A DNA stretch of 39,571 bases from Bacillota bacterium (GCA_023401925.1 JAEXDA010000065.1:1-39571), one strand, 5' to 3'. Shown: positions 8,309 to 17,043, numbered from the stretch's first letter. Program-made: numbers and translations. Notes: generated by a model not told the origin, from the letters alone.

Positions 8309-9166
8309 TTAGTATTGATTGGCAGAGCCAGATAATTCAATGATTTCCCGGATAGTACCTTCCAGCTTCCCTTCGGCAAACTGAGAAATCTTCCAGGAAT
8401 GTCCCTGATGATCCATGGTATCAATGGCTTGTTTCAAAAACTCCACATATTTGTGACGTACCAAAGTCCCAAAATTAATTTTGGCTACCCCAAGGCGGAT
8501 TGCTTCTTTGACAGTTGCATCCGGCATGCCGGTACACCCATGAAGGACCAAAGGTATCTGAGTTATCGCCCGCACTTTTTCCAAAATATCCAAGCGGATT
8601 TGAGGCTCGCCTTTGTAAAAACCGTGAGCGTTTCCAATGCCGATAGCCAGCATATCCGGCTGACAGCCCTCTAAGAATTTTTGCACATCTTCCACTTTAG
8701 CGATGTTTTTATTCTCCGCAGCAGCACCTGCCGCATCGAGCCTCACCAACTCGCCGACCTCGGCTTCGACCGGAATTTCAATGGTGCGGCAAACTTTAAT
8801 GATTTCATTGGTATGGCGGATATTATCCTCCAGTGGTTCGGTGGAACAATCCAGCATAATCGATGTGAAACCAAGCTTGACCGCTTTAATACAGGTTTCG
8901 AAACTATCGCCGTGATCCAGGTGAATCGCCACCGGAACCGGAACTTGTTTTGCCAGATAGCGGCAGACTTCAACGAACCATTCATCTCCGGAATATTTGC
9001 CGGTGGATGTGTAATGGGCTAACATCACCGGCGAACGCATTTCTGCCGCTGCAAAACAAATCGCCCGGATAATATCATAATTTCCGCCCTGGGTATTGAT
9101 AGCAGGTACCGCATAACCATGGGCCTGGGCATCCAAAATCATCTCTTTGCTTGTCACTAAAGCCAT
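8309..9166 (-). CDS. Class II fructose/tagatose-bisphosphate aldolase family protein
   Basis: A 285-residue zinc-dependent aldolase of the FbaA/GatY/KbaY family that would cleave a ketose phosphate into two three-carbon units. Visible motifs are HLDHGDSFE (catalytic Asp and zinc His), EAEVGELV (zinc Glu region), IGIGNAHGFYKG (zinc His) and LHGCTGMPDATVKEAI (zinc His and phosphate loop). The phosphate-binding motif reads KINFGTLVRH, where fructose-bisphosphate aldolases usually have an N-x-D-T-type motif, so substrate preference may differ. GAGGAGC precedes the ATG by about 10 bases. It lies between the mutarotase and isomerase genes in the sugar operon. Confidence 0.87.
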   Translation of the reverse strand: MALVTSKEMILDAQAHGYAVPAINTQGGNYDIIRAICFAAAEMRSPVMLAHYTSTGKYSGDEWFVEVCRYLAKQVPVPVAIHLDHGDSFETCIKAVKLGFTSIMLDCSTEPLEDNIRHTNEIIKVCRTIEIPVEAEVGELVRLDAAGAAAENKNIAKVEDVQKFLEGCQPDMLAIGIGNAHGFYKGEPQIRLDILEKVRAITQIPLVLHGCTGMPDATVKEAIRLGVAKINFGTLVRHKYVEFLKQAIDTMDHQGHSWKISQFAEGKLEGTIREIIELSGSANQY

Positions 9167-9258
9167 TGAAATTTCAGCTCCTCATAAGACTATCTAGTTA
9201 AATATCCATTCAAAAATTGCTTATCCGGTCGTAGAAGATCTTCCATCCGGCATACCTT

Positions 9259-10419
9259 TTAACGGGTCGAAAATTTATAGATTGATGTGGAGTGGAACCA
9301 CTCGCCCGGGTTCAAAACCGTTGTCGGAAAATCGGGATGATGGGGTGAATCCGGGAAATGCTGGGGTTCCAAACAAACACATCCGTATATGTTATAGGGT
9401 TTATCCCCTTTGCCGATAAAACCGCCTTTACCATCTAGATTATTACCGGAATAGAATTGAATCCCCGGTTCGGTAGTATAGATTTCCATCACCCGGCCCG
9501 ATTGAGAATCCTCTAAGCGGGCGGCTAAACTTAGTTCATTCCCCTTTTTATTCAGTACAAAATTGGTGTCGTATCCGGAAAGAGTAGGGTTGATTTTCAA
9601 CTGAGGATTATCTTCATTGATTTTTTGGCCAATTTTCATACCTTGCCGGAAATCAAAGGGAGTTCCTTGAACCGGAAGGATTTCACCAGTCGGAATAAAC
9701 AAGTTGTCTCTAGGGGTAAAATGTTCAGCGTTAATTGTCAGTTTTTGGTTCAATACATCACCCCGGCCTTCACCGGCTAAGTTAAAAAATGTATGATTGG
9801 TCAAATTTACGATGGTCGGCTGGTCGGTAGTGGCTTCATAATCAATCCGCATTTCATTGTTATTGGTCAGCGAATATTTGACCTTGACATTGAAATTACC
9901 CGGATATCCTTCCTCGCCGTCTTTTGAGAAATAAGTCAACGCAAGAGAGCTCTCATCGATTTGCCGGGCATTCCAAATCATGGTGCGGAAGGACTTGACT
10001 CCACCATGTAAATGATTGACATTGGCATCATTGACGGTCACTTTATAAGTTTTCCCGTTTAAATCGAAAGTTGCCCCGGCAATGCGGTTGGCATACCGGC
10101 CCACAGTGGCTCCATAGTTGGGATTTCCGGTAAGATATCGTTCAACATTATCATAGCCCAGTGCAATATCACCCATCCTGCCCTTACGGTCCGGGACGAT
10201 AATCGAAACGACCTTAGCGCCGAAATTGGTAATCTGGACGATCATTCCTTTTTTATTTTTCAATGTATATAAGTCAATTGATTTCCCGTCGACAACTTTT
10301 TGGAAAGCTTCCCCTTTTACCATCAGGAGATCATCCCTTTGGCCCTTCCCATAAACTCCTACTAGACAGAATGAGATAAAGACCAAGCATAAAACCGCAG
10401 TGCTTAATGATTTTTTCAC
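9259..10419 (-). CDS. Aldose 1-epimerase (mutarotase) with signal peptide
   Basis: A 386-residue GalM-family protein that interconverts sugar anomers. The N-terminus (MKKSLSTAVLCLVFISFCLV) is a signal peptide, so the enzyme is exported or anchored; a cysteine at residue 17 makes a lipoprotein possible, but the lipobox is poor. Family motifs are GRYANRIAGATF, NVNHLHGG, LTNHTFFNLAG (catalytic His) and CLEPQHFPDSPHHPDFP (catalytic Glu). The start codon is GTG at 10419 with GGGAG about 7 bases upstream. Typical mutarotases are cytoplasmic and about 340 residues, so an exported form within a sugar-import operon implies anomer conversion outside the membrane, before uptake. galM is the nearest named relative. 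Confidence 0.88.
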   Translation of the reverse strand: MKKSLSTAVLCLVFISFCLVGVYGKGQRDDLLMVKGEAFQKVVDGKSIDLYTLKNKKGMIVQITNFGAKVVSIIVPDRKGRMGDIALGYDNVERYLTGNPNYGATVGRYANRIAGATFDLNGKTYKVTVNDANVNHLHGGVKSFRTMIWNARQIDESSLALTYFSKDGEEGYPGNFNVKVKYSLTNNNEMRIDYEATTDQPTIVNLTNHTFFNLAGEGRGDVLNQKLTINAEHFTPRDNLFIPTGEILPVQGTPFDFRQGMKIGQKINEDNPQLKINPTLSGYDTNFVLNKKGNELSLAARLEDSQSGRVMEIYTTEPGIQFYSGNNLDGKGGFIGKGDKPYNIYGCVCLEPQHFPDSPHHPDFPTTVLNPGEWFHSTSIYKFSTR

Positions 10420-10480
10420 GATATCTCTCCCTCTCTTGAATCGTAATAGAAGTCAAATCCTAATTTTTAACCTTATAACC

Positions 10481-10528
10481 TTATAAAAAGAATGTTTTCC
10501 AAAACGATTCGCTTAAGAAAAAACATTC
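10481..10528 (-). terminator. Attenuator-like hairpin between permease and mutarotase genes
   Basis: On the minus strand GAATGTTTT (10520-10528) pairs with AAAACATTC (10490-10498), followed directly by TTTTTATAA. It could partly terminate transcription after the transporter genes and lower expression of the three enzyme genes downstream. Confidence 0.55.
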
Positions 10529-10542
10529 AGCAGAATGCCGAT

Positions 10543-11370
10543 TCAACCTTTAACTCCGCCTGCCGTCAGGCCTTGAATCATGTAACGTTGGAAGAATACG
10601 AACAATAACAATAAAGGAACCGTAGCGATAACTGAAATCGTCATCACCGTTGCCCAGTCATAGGACAATTCACCCAAATACTTCAGAGAAATTCCGGTTG
10701 ATAACGTCCGTAAACTGTCTTTCGTGATTAAGGTCAAACAAATTACAAAATCATCCCAGGCCTGCAAGAAAGTATAAATACCGATTGCCAAAATCCCCGG
10801 CTTACATAAAGGCAACACGATGCGAAACAATGTGCCGACCCGGCCGCAGCCGTCGATTGAGGCCGCCTCTTCCAAAGATAATGGAATATCATCTAAAAAT
10901 CCCTTGATCAGCCAGATGCAAAATGGCAAAGACATGGCCGTCAGCGCCACGATCAAACCCAGCCGGGTATTTAACAGATGAAACGACTTAAACAAGGCAT
11001 AAAGAGCGATTAAAATCCCAACCACCGGGAACATCTGGGTTGACAAAAGAGAAAGCATTAAAAGTTTGTTGCCCTTAAAACGGAACCGGGATAGGGTATA
11101 TCCCGCGAAAAGCGCCAGGATAATGGTTAATACAGTGGTTAAAATGGAAACGACAAAATTATTCATGTAATATCCGATAAAATCCCCGCCCTTAAACAGA
11201 TTAATATAACTGTCTGTAGTTGGCACTTGGGGAAACCACTCGGGAGGATATCGATAGATCACCAGGTTGGTTTTGAGTGAAGTAACAAACATCCAATACA
11301 CCGGAAACAACAGCAATACCATGAGTACAAATAAAATTAGATATGCGCCGATCCCAACTCGCTTATTCAT
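10543..11370 (-). CDS. Carbohydrate ABC transporter permease, MalG-like
   Basis: A 275-residue inner-membrane permease with about six transmembrane helices and the EAA loop that contacts the ATPase (EEAASIDGCGRVGTLFRIVL). The N-terminus MNKRVGIGAYLILFVL, then LFPVYWMFVTSLKTN, is typical of the MalG/UgpE group. The ATG at 11370 is preferred because GAGGGG lies about 10 bases upstream. An in-frame ATG at 11388 overlaps the stop of the other permease as ATGA, so translation is coupled in either case. No ATPase gene is in this operon; a shared MsmK/UgpC-type ATPase encoded elsewhere would be needed. Confidence 0.9.
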   Translation of the reverse strand: MNKRVGIGAYLILFVLMVLLLFPVYWMFVTSLKTNLVIYRYPPEWFPQVPTTDSYINLFKGGDFIGYYMNNFVVSILTTVLTIILALFAGYTLSRFRFKGNKLLMLSLLSTQMFPVVGILIALYALFKSFHLLNTRLGLIVALTAMSLPFCIWLIKGFLDDIPLSLEEAASIDGCGRVGTLFRIVLPLCKPGILAIGIYTFLQAWDDFVICLTLITKDSLRTLSTGISLKYLGELSYDWATVMTISVIATVPLLLLFVFFQRYMIQGLTAGGVKG

Positions 11371-11384
11371 TAGTTTCCGACCCC

Positions 11385-12287
11385 TCATTCAATCTCATTC
11401 ACTTTGAAAACCTTATCGAAAATAAAATAGGTTAACAGTAATATCAAAAGCCAGATGGCTGCGACAGCCGCTCCTTTGCCGAAGTTCAAATTGACAAATG
11501 CGTTACGGTAACTGTAAATCGCTAAAGTACTGGTGGCATTAACCGGTCCGCCACCCGTCATAATCCAAAACAGTGGAAATTGTTTGAAATTCATAATAAT
11601 AGACATTAATACTGTTGTTCGAATTACATTCCGCAAAAACGGTATTGTGATATGTCGAAATACCTGAAATTTTTTGGCGCCGTCAATCACAGCCGCTTCA
11701 TACATTTCAATTGGAATAGATTGCAATCCGGCGAGTAACATAATAATCATCAACGGCAACTGTTTCCAAATAGAGGTTACTATGATACTGGGAAGGGCTA
11801 AATCAACACTTCCGAGCCAAGAGATGGGTTTTTCAAGAACATGAAATGAAACCAAAATATAATTCAGGACTCCATATTGTGAATGAAAAAGCCAGCTCCA
11901 TAATAATGCCGTAATAACTGTAGGATATATCCAGGGAATCAAAATCAAACTGCGCATAATTTTTCTTCCAAAAATGTCCCGATTTAAAATTAAGGCCAAC
12001 AGCATTCCAAGGATCAGTTGGAGGATTACCACGACAAAAACATATTCAAGAGTCACTGCAATGGCAGGCCATAATTCACCTTCAGTAAAAATCTCACGGT
12101 AATTTTGAAAGTTATTCCAGAAATATTGGCCTACACTGGATAATATATATTTAAAAAAACTCATATAAACCGATTGGATGACCGGAATAAAACAGCTTAA
12201 CATCACCACAACCACGGTAGGCAATAATGTTAAAATGATAAAAGTTTTATCTTTAAAGCTACGTCTGGAAAATATCCCCGTCTGCAT
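11385..12287 (-). CDS. Carbohydrate ABC transporter permease, MalF-like
   Basis: A 300-residue inner-membrane permease, partner of the MalG-like protein. It shows about six transmembrane segments (first LTLLPTVVVVMLSCFIPVI) and the EAA loop YEAAVIDGAKKFQVFRHITI. A GGAAGGTAG ribosome binding site precedes the ATG. It lies 68 bases after the binding-protein gene, with a strong hairpin between them, a common arrangement that keeps the binding-protein transcript more abundant than the permease transcripts. Confidence 0.9.
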   Translation of the reverse strand: MQTGIFSRRSFKDKTFIILTLLPTVVVVMLSCFIPVIQSVYMSFFKYILSSVGQYFWNNFQNYREIFTEGELWPAIAVTLEYVFVVVILQLILGMLLALILNRDIFGRKIMRSLILIPWIYPTVITALLWSWLFHSQYGVLNYILVSFHVLEKPISWLGSVDLALPSIIVTSIWKQLPLMIIMLLAGLQSIPIEMYEAAVIDGAKKFQVFRHITIPFLRNVIRTTVLMSIIMNFKQFPLFWIMTGGGPVNATSTLAIYSYRNAFVNLNFGKGAAVAAIWLLILLLTYFIFDKVFKVNEIE

Positions 12288-12310
12288 TTTTTCTACCTTC
12301 CTTTTTCAAT

Positions 12311-12338
12311 CATCGAGGGGAATACGCTCCCCTCGATG
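12311..12338. other. Intercistronic mRNA-stabilising hairpin
   Basis: CATCGAGGGG (12311-12320) and CCCCTCGATG (12329-12338) form a perfect 10-bp stem with an 8-base loop. No T tract follows on the minus strand, so it probably protects the 3' end of the binding-protein message rather than terminating. Confidence 0.65.
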
Positions 12339-12355
12339 GCGAAAACGAAATTTCC

Positions 12356-13618
12356 TTATTTCAATATGGTTTGTAGTTTAGTTTCTAAATTCTTGATGAC
12401 CGTCTCTGGAGCTTCATGAGCAAGAGTCACGCGTTGCGCCGCATTGACCAGTTCCAAATAGGCATTTTCATAATTGGGATTTTGTTTAGCAAGCGGAACA
12501 ATCTGTTTTACACCGTCTTTTGCACCCTTTAACATCGGGTCATGAAACTCAGGAAGATTGTCAACGGACATCCGGGGAGCAAAAAACGGAGTTTGTTTAT
12601 AAAGATCGACCAGTGTATCCTTGGACGTAATAAATTCGATGAACTTAGCCGCCTCTTTTTTGTGTTTGGAATCTTTCATGATACATAAAACATGGGCGCT
12701 TAAATTACTGAGACCGTTAGTGACGCCAGTTGCCGGAATGGGAGCCATTCCGATCTGGGGTTTTATCGCCGGGTTGATTCCAAAAACACCGCCAATACCC
12801 CATGCTTGGTCAAAATACATCCCAAGCCGGCCAATCGCCATTAAATTTCGGAGATCTTTTAATTTAGCTGTTTCCGGATTGTATTTCTTTTCATAAAGAG
12901 TTTTTAAATATTTAAACGCTTCAACATTTTCTTTCGTATTGACGACAACTTTCCCCTTCTTACTCCAGATTCCACCGCCAAAAGACAGCATAACCCGATA
13001 TATGGAGGCGCCGCTAATCGGAACATTACCGGTGGTTTCTCCCAGTCCATAAACTGAATTGCCATCTTTGTCCTTTAATTCTGAAAGCTTGGCGGCGGCA
13101 TCCATTAACTGGATCATATTTTTTGGGGGGCTATTCGGATTTAAACCGGCCTTGGCAAACAGCTCCTTATTGTAAATTAAAATCCAGGGGCTAGCGATCC
13201 AAGGAATACCGTAAAGTTTCCCGCCGCTTTTCAAATCCCCCAAAATATTGGGATAAAAGTCATTCAGATAATTTTTGCCGAAGTAATGTTCTACTTCGCT
13301 TACATAGCCCGAGCCGATATAGGAATCGACCATTGCCCGTTCCGCCTGAACCACATCAAGCACATCCCCTGCAGCCGACATAACCAATACTTGTTGCTTG
13401 ATATCACCGTAGGGAAAAGATACCGAATCAATTTGAATACTTGGATTTTTGGCCTCAAAATCCGATATCATTTTTTTAAATATGTCACTGGTGGCTTTTT
13501 CAGTAGAACCCCAATTTGCAAATCGCAATGTGATTTTCTTCTCTGCAGCTAGTCCAACTGAGGCAAAAATGATGCTTAAAATCAGGCAAATAGTAAAAAT
13601 ATTTTTTTCATCTCGCAT
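12356..13618 (-). CDS. Sugar ABC transporter substrate-binding protein
   Basis: A 420-residue extracellular solute-binding protein (family 1, MalE-like) that captures the sugar for the two permeases. A signal peptide (MRDEKNIFTICLILSIIFAS, then VGLAAE) is followed by ITLRFANWGS. The interior has family features such as GIPWIASPWILIYNKELFAK. The start is awkward. The in-frame ATG at 13618 has AAGGGAG only one base upstream, while an ATG at 13612 has ideal spacing but lies one base out of frame, beside a run of seven A. Restoring one A would give a textbook start, MKKNIFTICLIL. A TTG at 13654 is in frame but lacks a binding site. Confidence 0.88.
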   Translation of the reverse strand: MRDEKNIFTICLILSIIFASVGLAAEKKITLRFANWGSTEKATSDIFKKMISDFEAKNPSIQIDSVSFPYGDIKQQVLVMSAAGDVLDVVQAERAMVDSYIGSGYVSEVEHYFGKNYLNDFYPNILGDLKSGGKLYGIPWIASPWILIYNKELFAKAGLNPNSPPKNMIQLMDAAAKLSELKDKDGNSVYGLGETTGNVPISGASIYRVMLSFGGGIWSKKGKVVVNTKENVEAFKYLKTLYEKKYNPETAKLKDLRNLMAIGRLGMYFDQAWGIGGVFGINPAIKPQIGMAPIPATGVTNGLSNLSAHVLCIMKDSKHKKEAAKFIEFITSKDTLVDLYKQTPFFAPRMSVDNLPEFHDPMLKGAKDGVKQIVPLAKQNPNYENAYLELVNAAQRVTLAHEAPETVIKNLETKLQTILK

Positions 13619-13740
13619 ACTCCCTTGCAATTTTTTTGGATTCTCCTGATTCAAAAAAACTCCAACATAAACACTTTTTAACTTAACATCCCCCCTTTAA
13701 GGTCATGTACCTTTCCAAAGTAACCTTTTATAGATAAATA

Positions 13741-13763
13741 ATTATTTATATTAATTAAATAAT
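13741..13763. promoter_or_regulatory. Candidate ROK operator before the binding-protein gene
   Basis: The arms ATTATTTA (13741-13748) and TAAATAAT (13756-13763) make a perfect 8-bp inverted repeat with a 7-base spacer that includes TTAAT. It lies between the repressor stop and the binding-protein start and is related in composition to the TTAATTAA sites at 15026 and 16834. Confidence 0.5.
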
Positions 13764-13793
13764 AGCGACTATTCATTGGAAAAAAAATCCTCT

Positions 13794-14981
13794 CTATCCA
13801 ACAGCATCTTTACAAATTAAAAAGTTTTGCAACGCCAACGCTCCCGCTCCTAAGATAACCAATTCATCGTCAACATAGCTTTGTTTGATGGTAACCCGTT
13901 CGTTGTTTCCGTAGTTGTTTGCTTGAATCAGCTTCATAATCGGTTCCGTGTAAACCGCAGAATGAAAAATTGAGCCATGCAAAATGATTGAATCCGGCGC
14001 AAACAAGCTAATCAAATTGATAATGCCATATCCCATATAAGTACTGGCCTGTGTCAAAATATCCACGGCGCTTTTTTCGTTTTTAGCGGCGTCTTTTAAT
14101 AATTCTTCCAATATTCGACTGTATCCTAAATTATCCAGAGATTTTTTTTGCAGATACGCAGAAGTAATGGCTCGTCCGGAAGCCAATGTTTCCAAGCAAC
14201 CGTGTTTCCCGCAGCTACACAAAGGGCCATTGGGCAAAATTACTGTGTGACCAAGTTCTCCCGCGCTGAATGAATTACCATAATATAATTGTCCGTTCAA
14301 AATAATCCCACACCCGATGCCATAACCAACATGAACCAGGATGAGCCGGGATACCTCACTCCAGTTATTCAAAAAAGTATTTTCCCCTAAAGCCATTAAG
14401 CGAACATTATTATCAACCACAACCGGAATTGAGAATTCATTTTTCAACAACTCTTGCAACGGGATATTTCTCCATTCCAAATTGGGAGAATTTCGAATCA
14501 CACCGGCTTGACTATCAACAAGTCCAGTGGCGCCGACACCAATTCCAATGACTTTACTGGTTTGACATTCGTCCAGAATAGCTTTAATTAGCTCAATGGT
14601 TTGATTAATCACCGTATTTGGGTCTTTTAAACCAATCATTGCTGCCCGTTTGATTAAGATTTCGCCATTTAAATTGACTAAGCCCACCAATACCTGCTTA
14701 ACGCCAATTTCAACTCCAATCACCAATCGGCCATTATTCACCAACCGCATTTGAATTCGTTTTCTTCCTACAGCTTGTTTACCGGTATCAATACGGAATT
14801 CTTCAACTAATTTTTCACCAAGCAGCTCATTGGCCAGCGCCGATACCGTCGGAGGAGTTAATCCCGAGATTTCGCTGATTTCAGATCTTGAAATGGGTCC
14901 GTATTTAAACATGATTTCTAAAAAACGGGTCCGGTTGTTTTTCCGGACATCTCCCATATTTTCGCCTCGTAAATAATGCAT
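13794..14981 (-). CDS. ROK-family transcriptional repressor (NagC/XylR type)
   Basis: A 395-residue regulator. The N-terminal winged HTH (SRSEISEISGLTPPTVSALA) is followed by a ROK sugar-kinase-like domain with an ATP/sugar loop (VIGVEIGVKQVLVGLVNLNG), GIGVGATGLVD and the zinc motif CSCGKHGC. Because it carries an HTH it is read as a repressor released by a sugar, not as the missing kinase, though weak kinase activity cannot be excluded. ATG 14981 has GAGG 8 bases upstream; ATG 14957 (MGDVRKNN) has CGAGGCG 6 bases upstream and is equally good. It lies inside the sulfated-sugar cluster between the sulfatase and the binding protein and probably represses both it and itself. Confidence 0.9.
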   Translation of the reverse strand: MHYLRGENMGDVRKNNRTRFLEIMFKYGPISRSEISEISGLTPPTVSALANELLGEKLVEEFRIDTGKQAVGRKRIQMRLVNNGRLVIGVEIGVKQVLVGLVNLNGEILIKRAAMIGLKDPNTVINQTIELIKAILDECQTSKVIGIGVGATGLVDSQAGVIRNSPNLEWRNIPLQELLKNEFSIPVVVDNNVRLMALGENTFLNNWSEVSRLILVHVGYGIGCGIILNGQLYYGNSFSAGELGHTVILPNGPLCSCGKHGCLETLASGRAITSAYLQKKSLDNLGYSRILEELLKDAAKNEKSAVDILTQASTYMGYGIINLISLFAPDSIILHGSIFHSAVYTEPIMKLIQANNYGNNERVTIKQSYVDDELVILGAGALALQNFLICKDAVG

Positions 14982-15025
14982 TCAATCAACCTCATTGAAT
15001 AATCAAAGATCAATTATTTTTTCTT

Positions 15026-15037
15026 TTAATTAATTAA
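15026..15037. promoter_or_regulatory. Candidate ROK operator, autoregulatory
   Basis: TTAATTAATTAA is a perfect 12-base palindrome a few bases downstream of the -10 of the repressor promoter (15042-15070). The same motif occurs in the same position at the sulfatase promoter. Confidence 0.55.
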
Positions 15038-15041
15038 TTTA

Positions 15042-15070
15042 ATGTTAATCTATCGTAATATAATTGTCAA
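15042..15070 (-). promoter_or_regulatory. Promoter of the ROK repressor gene
   Basis: On the minus strand TTGACA (15065-15070), a 17-base spacer and TAACAT (15042-15047). The predicted start falls within the palindrome at 15026-15037. Confidence 0.6.
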
Positions 15071-15204
15071 GATCACAACTAAAAACCAAATCGTCTACAA
15101 CATTATATTTTATTTGACTCTCCGGTTGGAGCTGTTAAATAATTTGGGGATATTTCAGCCAATGTTTCAGCTCTTCTTGTTCTAACGGACGATGCCCAAT
15201 GAAC

Positions 15205-16593
15205 TCATCCCCGAATCAGCTTCGGCATATTCTCCCCAGCCTCAACCATTCGGCGTTTCAAGATCTCAGCCAGACTGTCGCAAATCTCCATAAAATCGGG
15301 ATTCCCCACCAAATTATTCAGCTCATGGGGATCCTTTTCAAGGTCATATAAGTATTGATCGACATAGACATCGCTGCAGCTTTCATCCCTGGCGTTTTTC
15401 TCCGGGGCATAAACACAATATTTCCATCGTTTCGTTCGTATAGCCCGAGCTACCCAAGATTCACTGATCTGCAAAAAGACCTCTTTCGGCCAATCCGTAA
15501 CTTTCTCCGATACCAGTTCCTGAAGGGGTCGGCCGTGCATGGATTCGGGTTTGGGAATCCCTGCACACGCAAGAAACGTGGGCGGTAGATCAATCAGACT
15601 TACCAGATCATCTATTGCTTTGCCCTTTTCAAAACCGGGCCCCTGGATTATCAATGGTATCCGAATACAGCTATCATGACAGGAACGTTTGTAATCATCA
15701 TAATGCGCTCCTTGTAAACCTCGATTCCTGGTCCGAAAATGGGAACCATGATCGCTGGCAAAAATAATAACTGTATGGTCCGCGATTCCCAGCTGGTTAA
15801 TTTGGGTTCGAATTCGCCCCAGATTATCATCAAGGCTATGAATACACCCTAGATAGTCAGGATAATGTTCCTGCCAATCTCCTGCTTGTGCGGCAAGATC
15901 GCCGGGCGGGACGAATTTTTTGAATTTCTCCTTCGATCCGTAAGGTCCCTCATAACACTGATGATCATTTTGATGGTGCGGTTCAATATAGGATAAAAAC
16001 AAGAAGAAGGGTCGAGCTTCTTTTCCCCATCGTTCCAAGACATCAAGAGCCCAATCAGTCTGGACATCCGCTCGATATCGGCCGGAAGGAAATTCTTTGA
16101 TCTGATTATCTTTATCAAACATATGTCCATCGTAGGCATGGGATGTAAACTCCAATACATCGGAAGCAATCCATTCATCTTTCCATCCACCGCGATGGGC
16201 AACTGGAACGGGCTTGGTTTTAAAATTATAAACTTTTCCAGGGGGCGGCTGCACATCACTTGATAAATTTGAATAGCTGGAAGCAAGATGCCATTTGCCA
16301 ATATATCCAACCCGATAATCCTGCTCAGAACAATAATGGGCAATCGTCTTTTCATTCAACGGCAGTCCAATGTCATTCCGAAAACATTTCGTTTCTGTAG
16401 CATACTTTCCGGTCTGCAGGCACGATCTTGCCGGTCCGCATACTGGTTGGCAGGTAAAAGCATTTTTAAAAATAACGCCTTCCTGTGCCATTTGATCAAT
16501 ATTGGGGGTAACCGGCAACGGCTGACCATAACACCCGCAAGTATCCCAACGTTGTTGATCCGTAAAGAAAAAAATAATGTTCGGTTTGTTCAT
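15205..16593 (-). CDS. Type I sulfatase (formylglycine-dependent)
   Basis: A 462-residue alkaline-phosphatase-superfamily sulfatase that hydrolyses a sulfate ester. The formylglycine motif C-x-P-x-R is present: Cys52 in VCGPARSCLQTGKYA, with the extended L-x-T-G. Metal and active-site stretches are FFFTDQQRWD, GYIGKWHLASS and FASDHGSHF. There is no signal peptide, so it should act in the cytoplasm on an imported sulfated sugar. It needs a formylglycine-generating enzyme (anSME in anaerobes), which is not in the window. GAGGGG lies 6 bases before the ATG. It is the first gene of the minus-strand sugar cluster and has its own promoter and operator. Confidence 0.9.
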   Translation of the reverse strand: MNKPNIIFFFTDQQRWDTCGCYGQPLPVTPNIDQMAQEGVIFKNAFTCQPVCGPARSCLQTGKYATETKCFRNDIGLPLNEKTIAHYCSEQDYRVGYIGKWHLASSYSNLSSDVQPPPGKVYNFKTKPVPVAHRGGWKDEWIASDVLEFTSHAYDGHMFDKDNQIKEFPSGRYRADVQTDWALDVLERWGKEARPFFLFLSYIEPHHQNDHQCYEGPYGSKEKFKKFVPPGDLAAQAGDWQEHYPDYLGCIHSLDDNLGRIRTQINQLGIADHTVIIFASDHGSHFRTRNRGLQGAHYDDYKRSCHDSCIRIPLIIQGPGFEKGKAIDDLVSLIDLPPTFLACAGIPKPESMHGRPLQELVSEKVTDWPKEVFLQISESWVARAIRTKRWKYCVYAPEKNARDESCSDVYVDQYLYDLEKDPHELNNLVGNPDFMEICDSLAEILKRRMVEAGENMPKLIRG

Positions 16594-16833
16594 CGTTACC
16601 CCTCAAAATTCGACATAGGAAAAATATAAATCGGTTTTAGTAAACCATTCGGGGAATATAACTTTAAAATTTAGTGGCTAATCTGCAATAATAAAGGATT
16701 TAACAACGAAAAGTTCACTAACATCTGATTGCGAGGCCTGGTAGATAGTCATCATTACATTCGGTTGAAACATTCTCCAGATATTCATTAGATTCTCTTG
16801 GGTTTAAGTAACTTGATATTGTTCTTCAAAGTA

Positions 16834-16860
16834 TAATTAATTAATTTCTTTAATTAATTA
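16834..16860. promoter_or_regulatory. Candidate ROK operator of the sulfatase promoter
   Basis: TAATTAATTAA (16834-16844) and TTAATTAATTA (16850-16860) form a perfect 11-bp inverted repeat with a 5-base spacer. It lies immediately downstream of the -10 at 16863, covering the predicted transcription start. The rest of the 450-base gap 16594-17043 forms the leader of the sulfatase gene and a stretch in which I see nothing. Confidence 0.65.
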
Positions 16861-16862
16861 AC

Positions 16863-16891
16863 ATCTTATAAAAAAAAGTTTTATTTGTCAA
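16863..16891 (-). promoter_or_regulatory. Promoter of the sulfatase gene
   Basis: On the minus strand TTGACA (16886-16891), a 17-base spacer and TAAGAT (16863-16868). The untranslated leader to the ATG at 16593 is about 260 bases. Confidence 0.6.
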
Positions 16892-17043
16892 GGAAATAAT
16901 TGACTCTCCTCAAATAAAACCTTTTTCGATACAAAATCAAGATACTTCCTGGAATTTATGGACGGAATACAGTTTTAGAATACTTCCAAAATCCATATTT
17001 TATAGTCCAGAGAATGATCAAGCGATTACGTGCACAACCTCTC

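Noticed and set aside
13794..14981. Sugar kinase of the sugar cluster
   Set aside because: The protein is ROK-fold but carries an N-terminal winged HTH, so it is read as the repressor.
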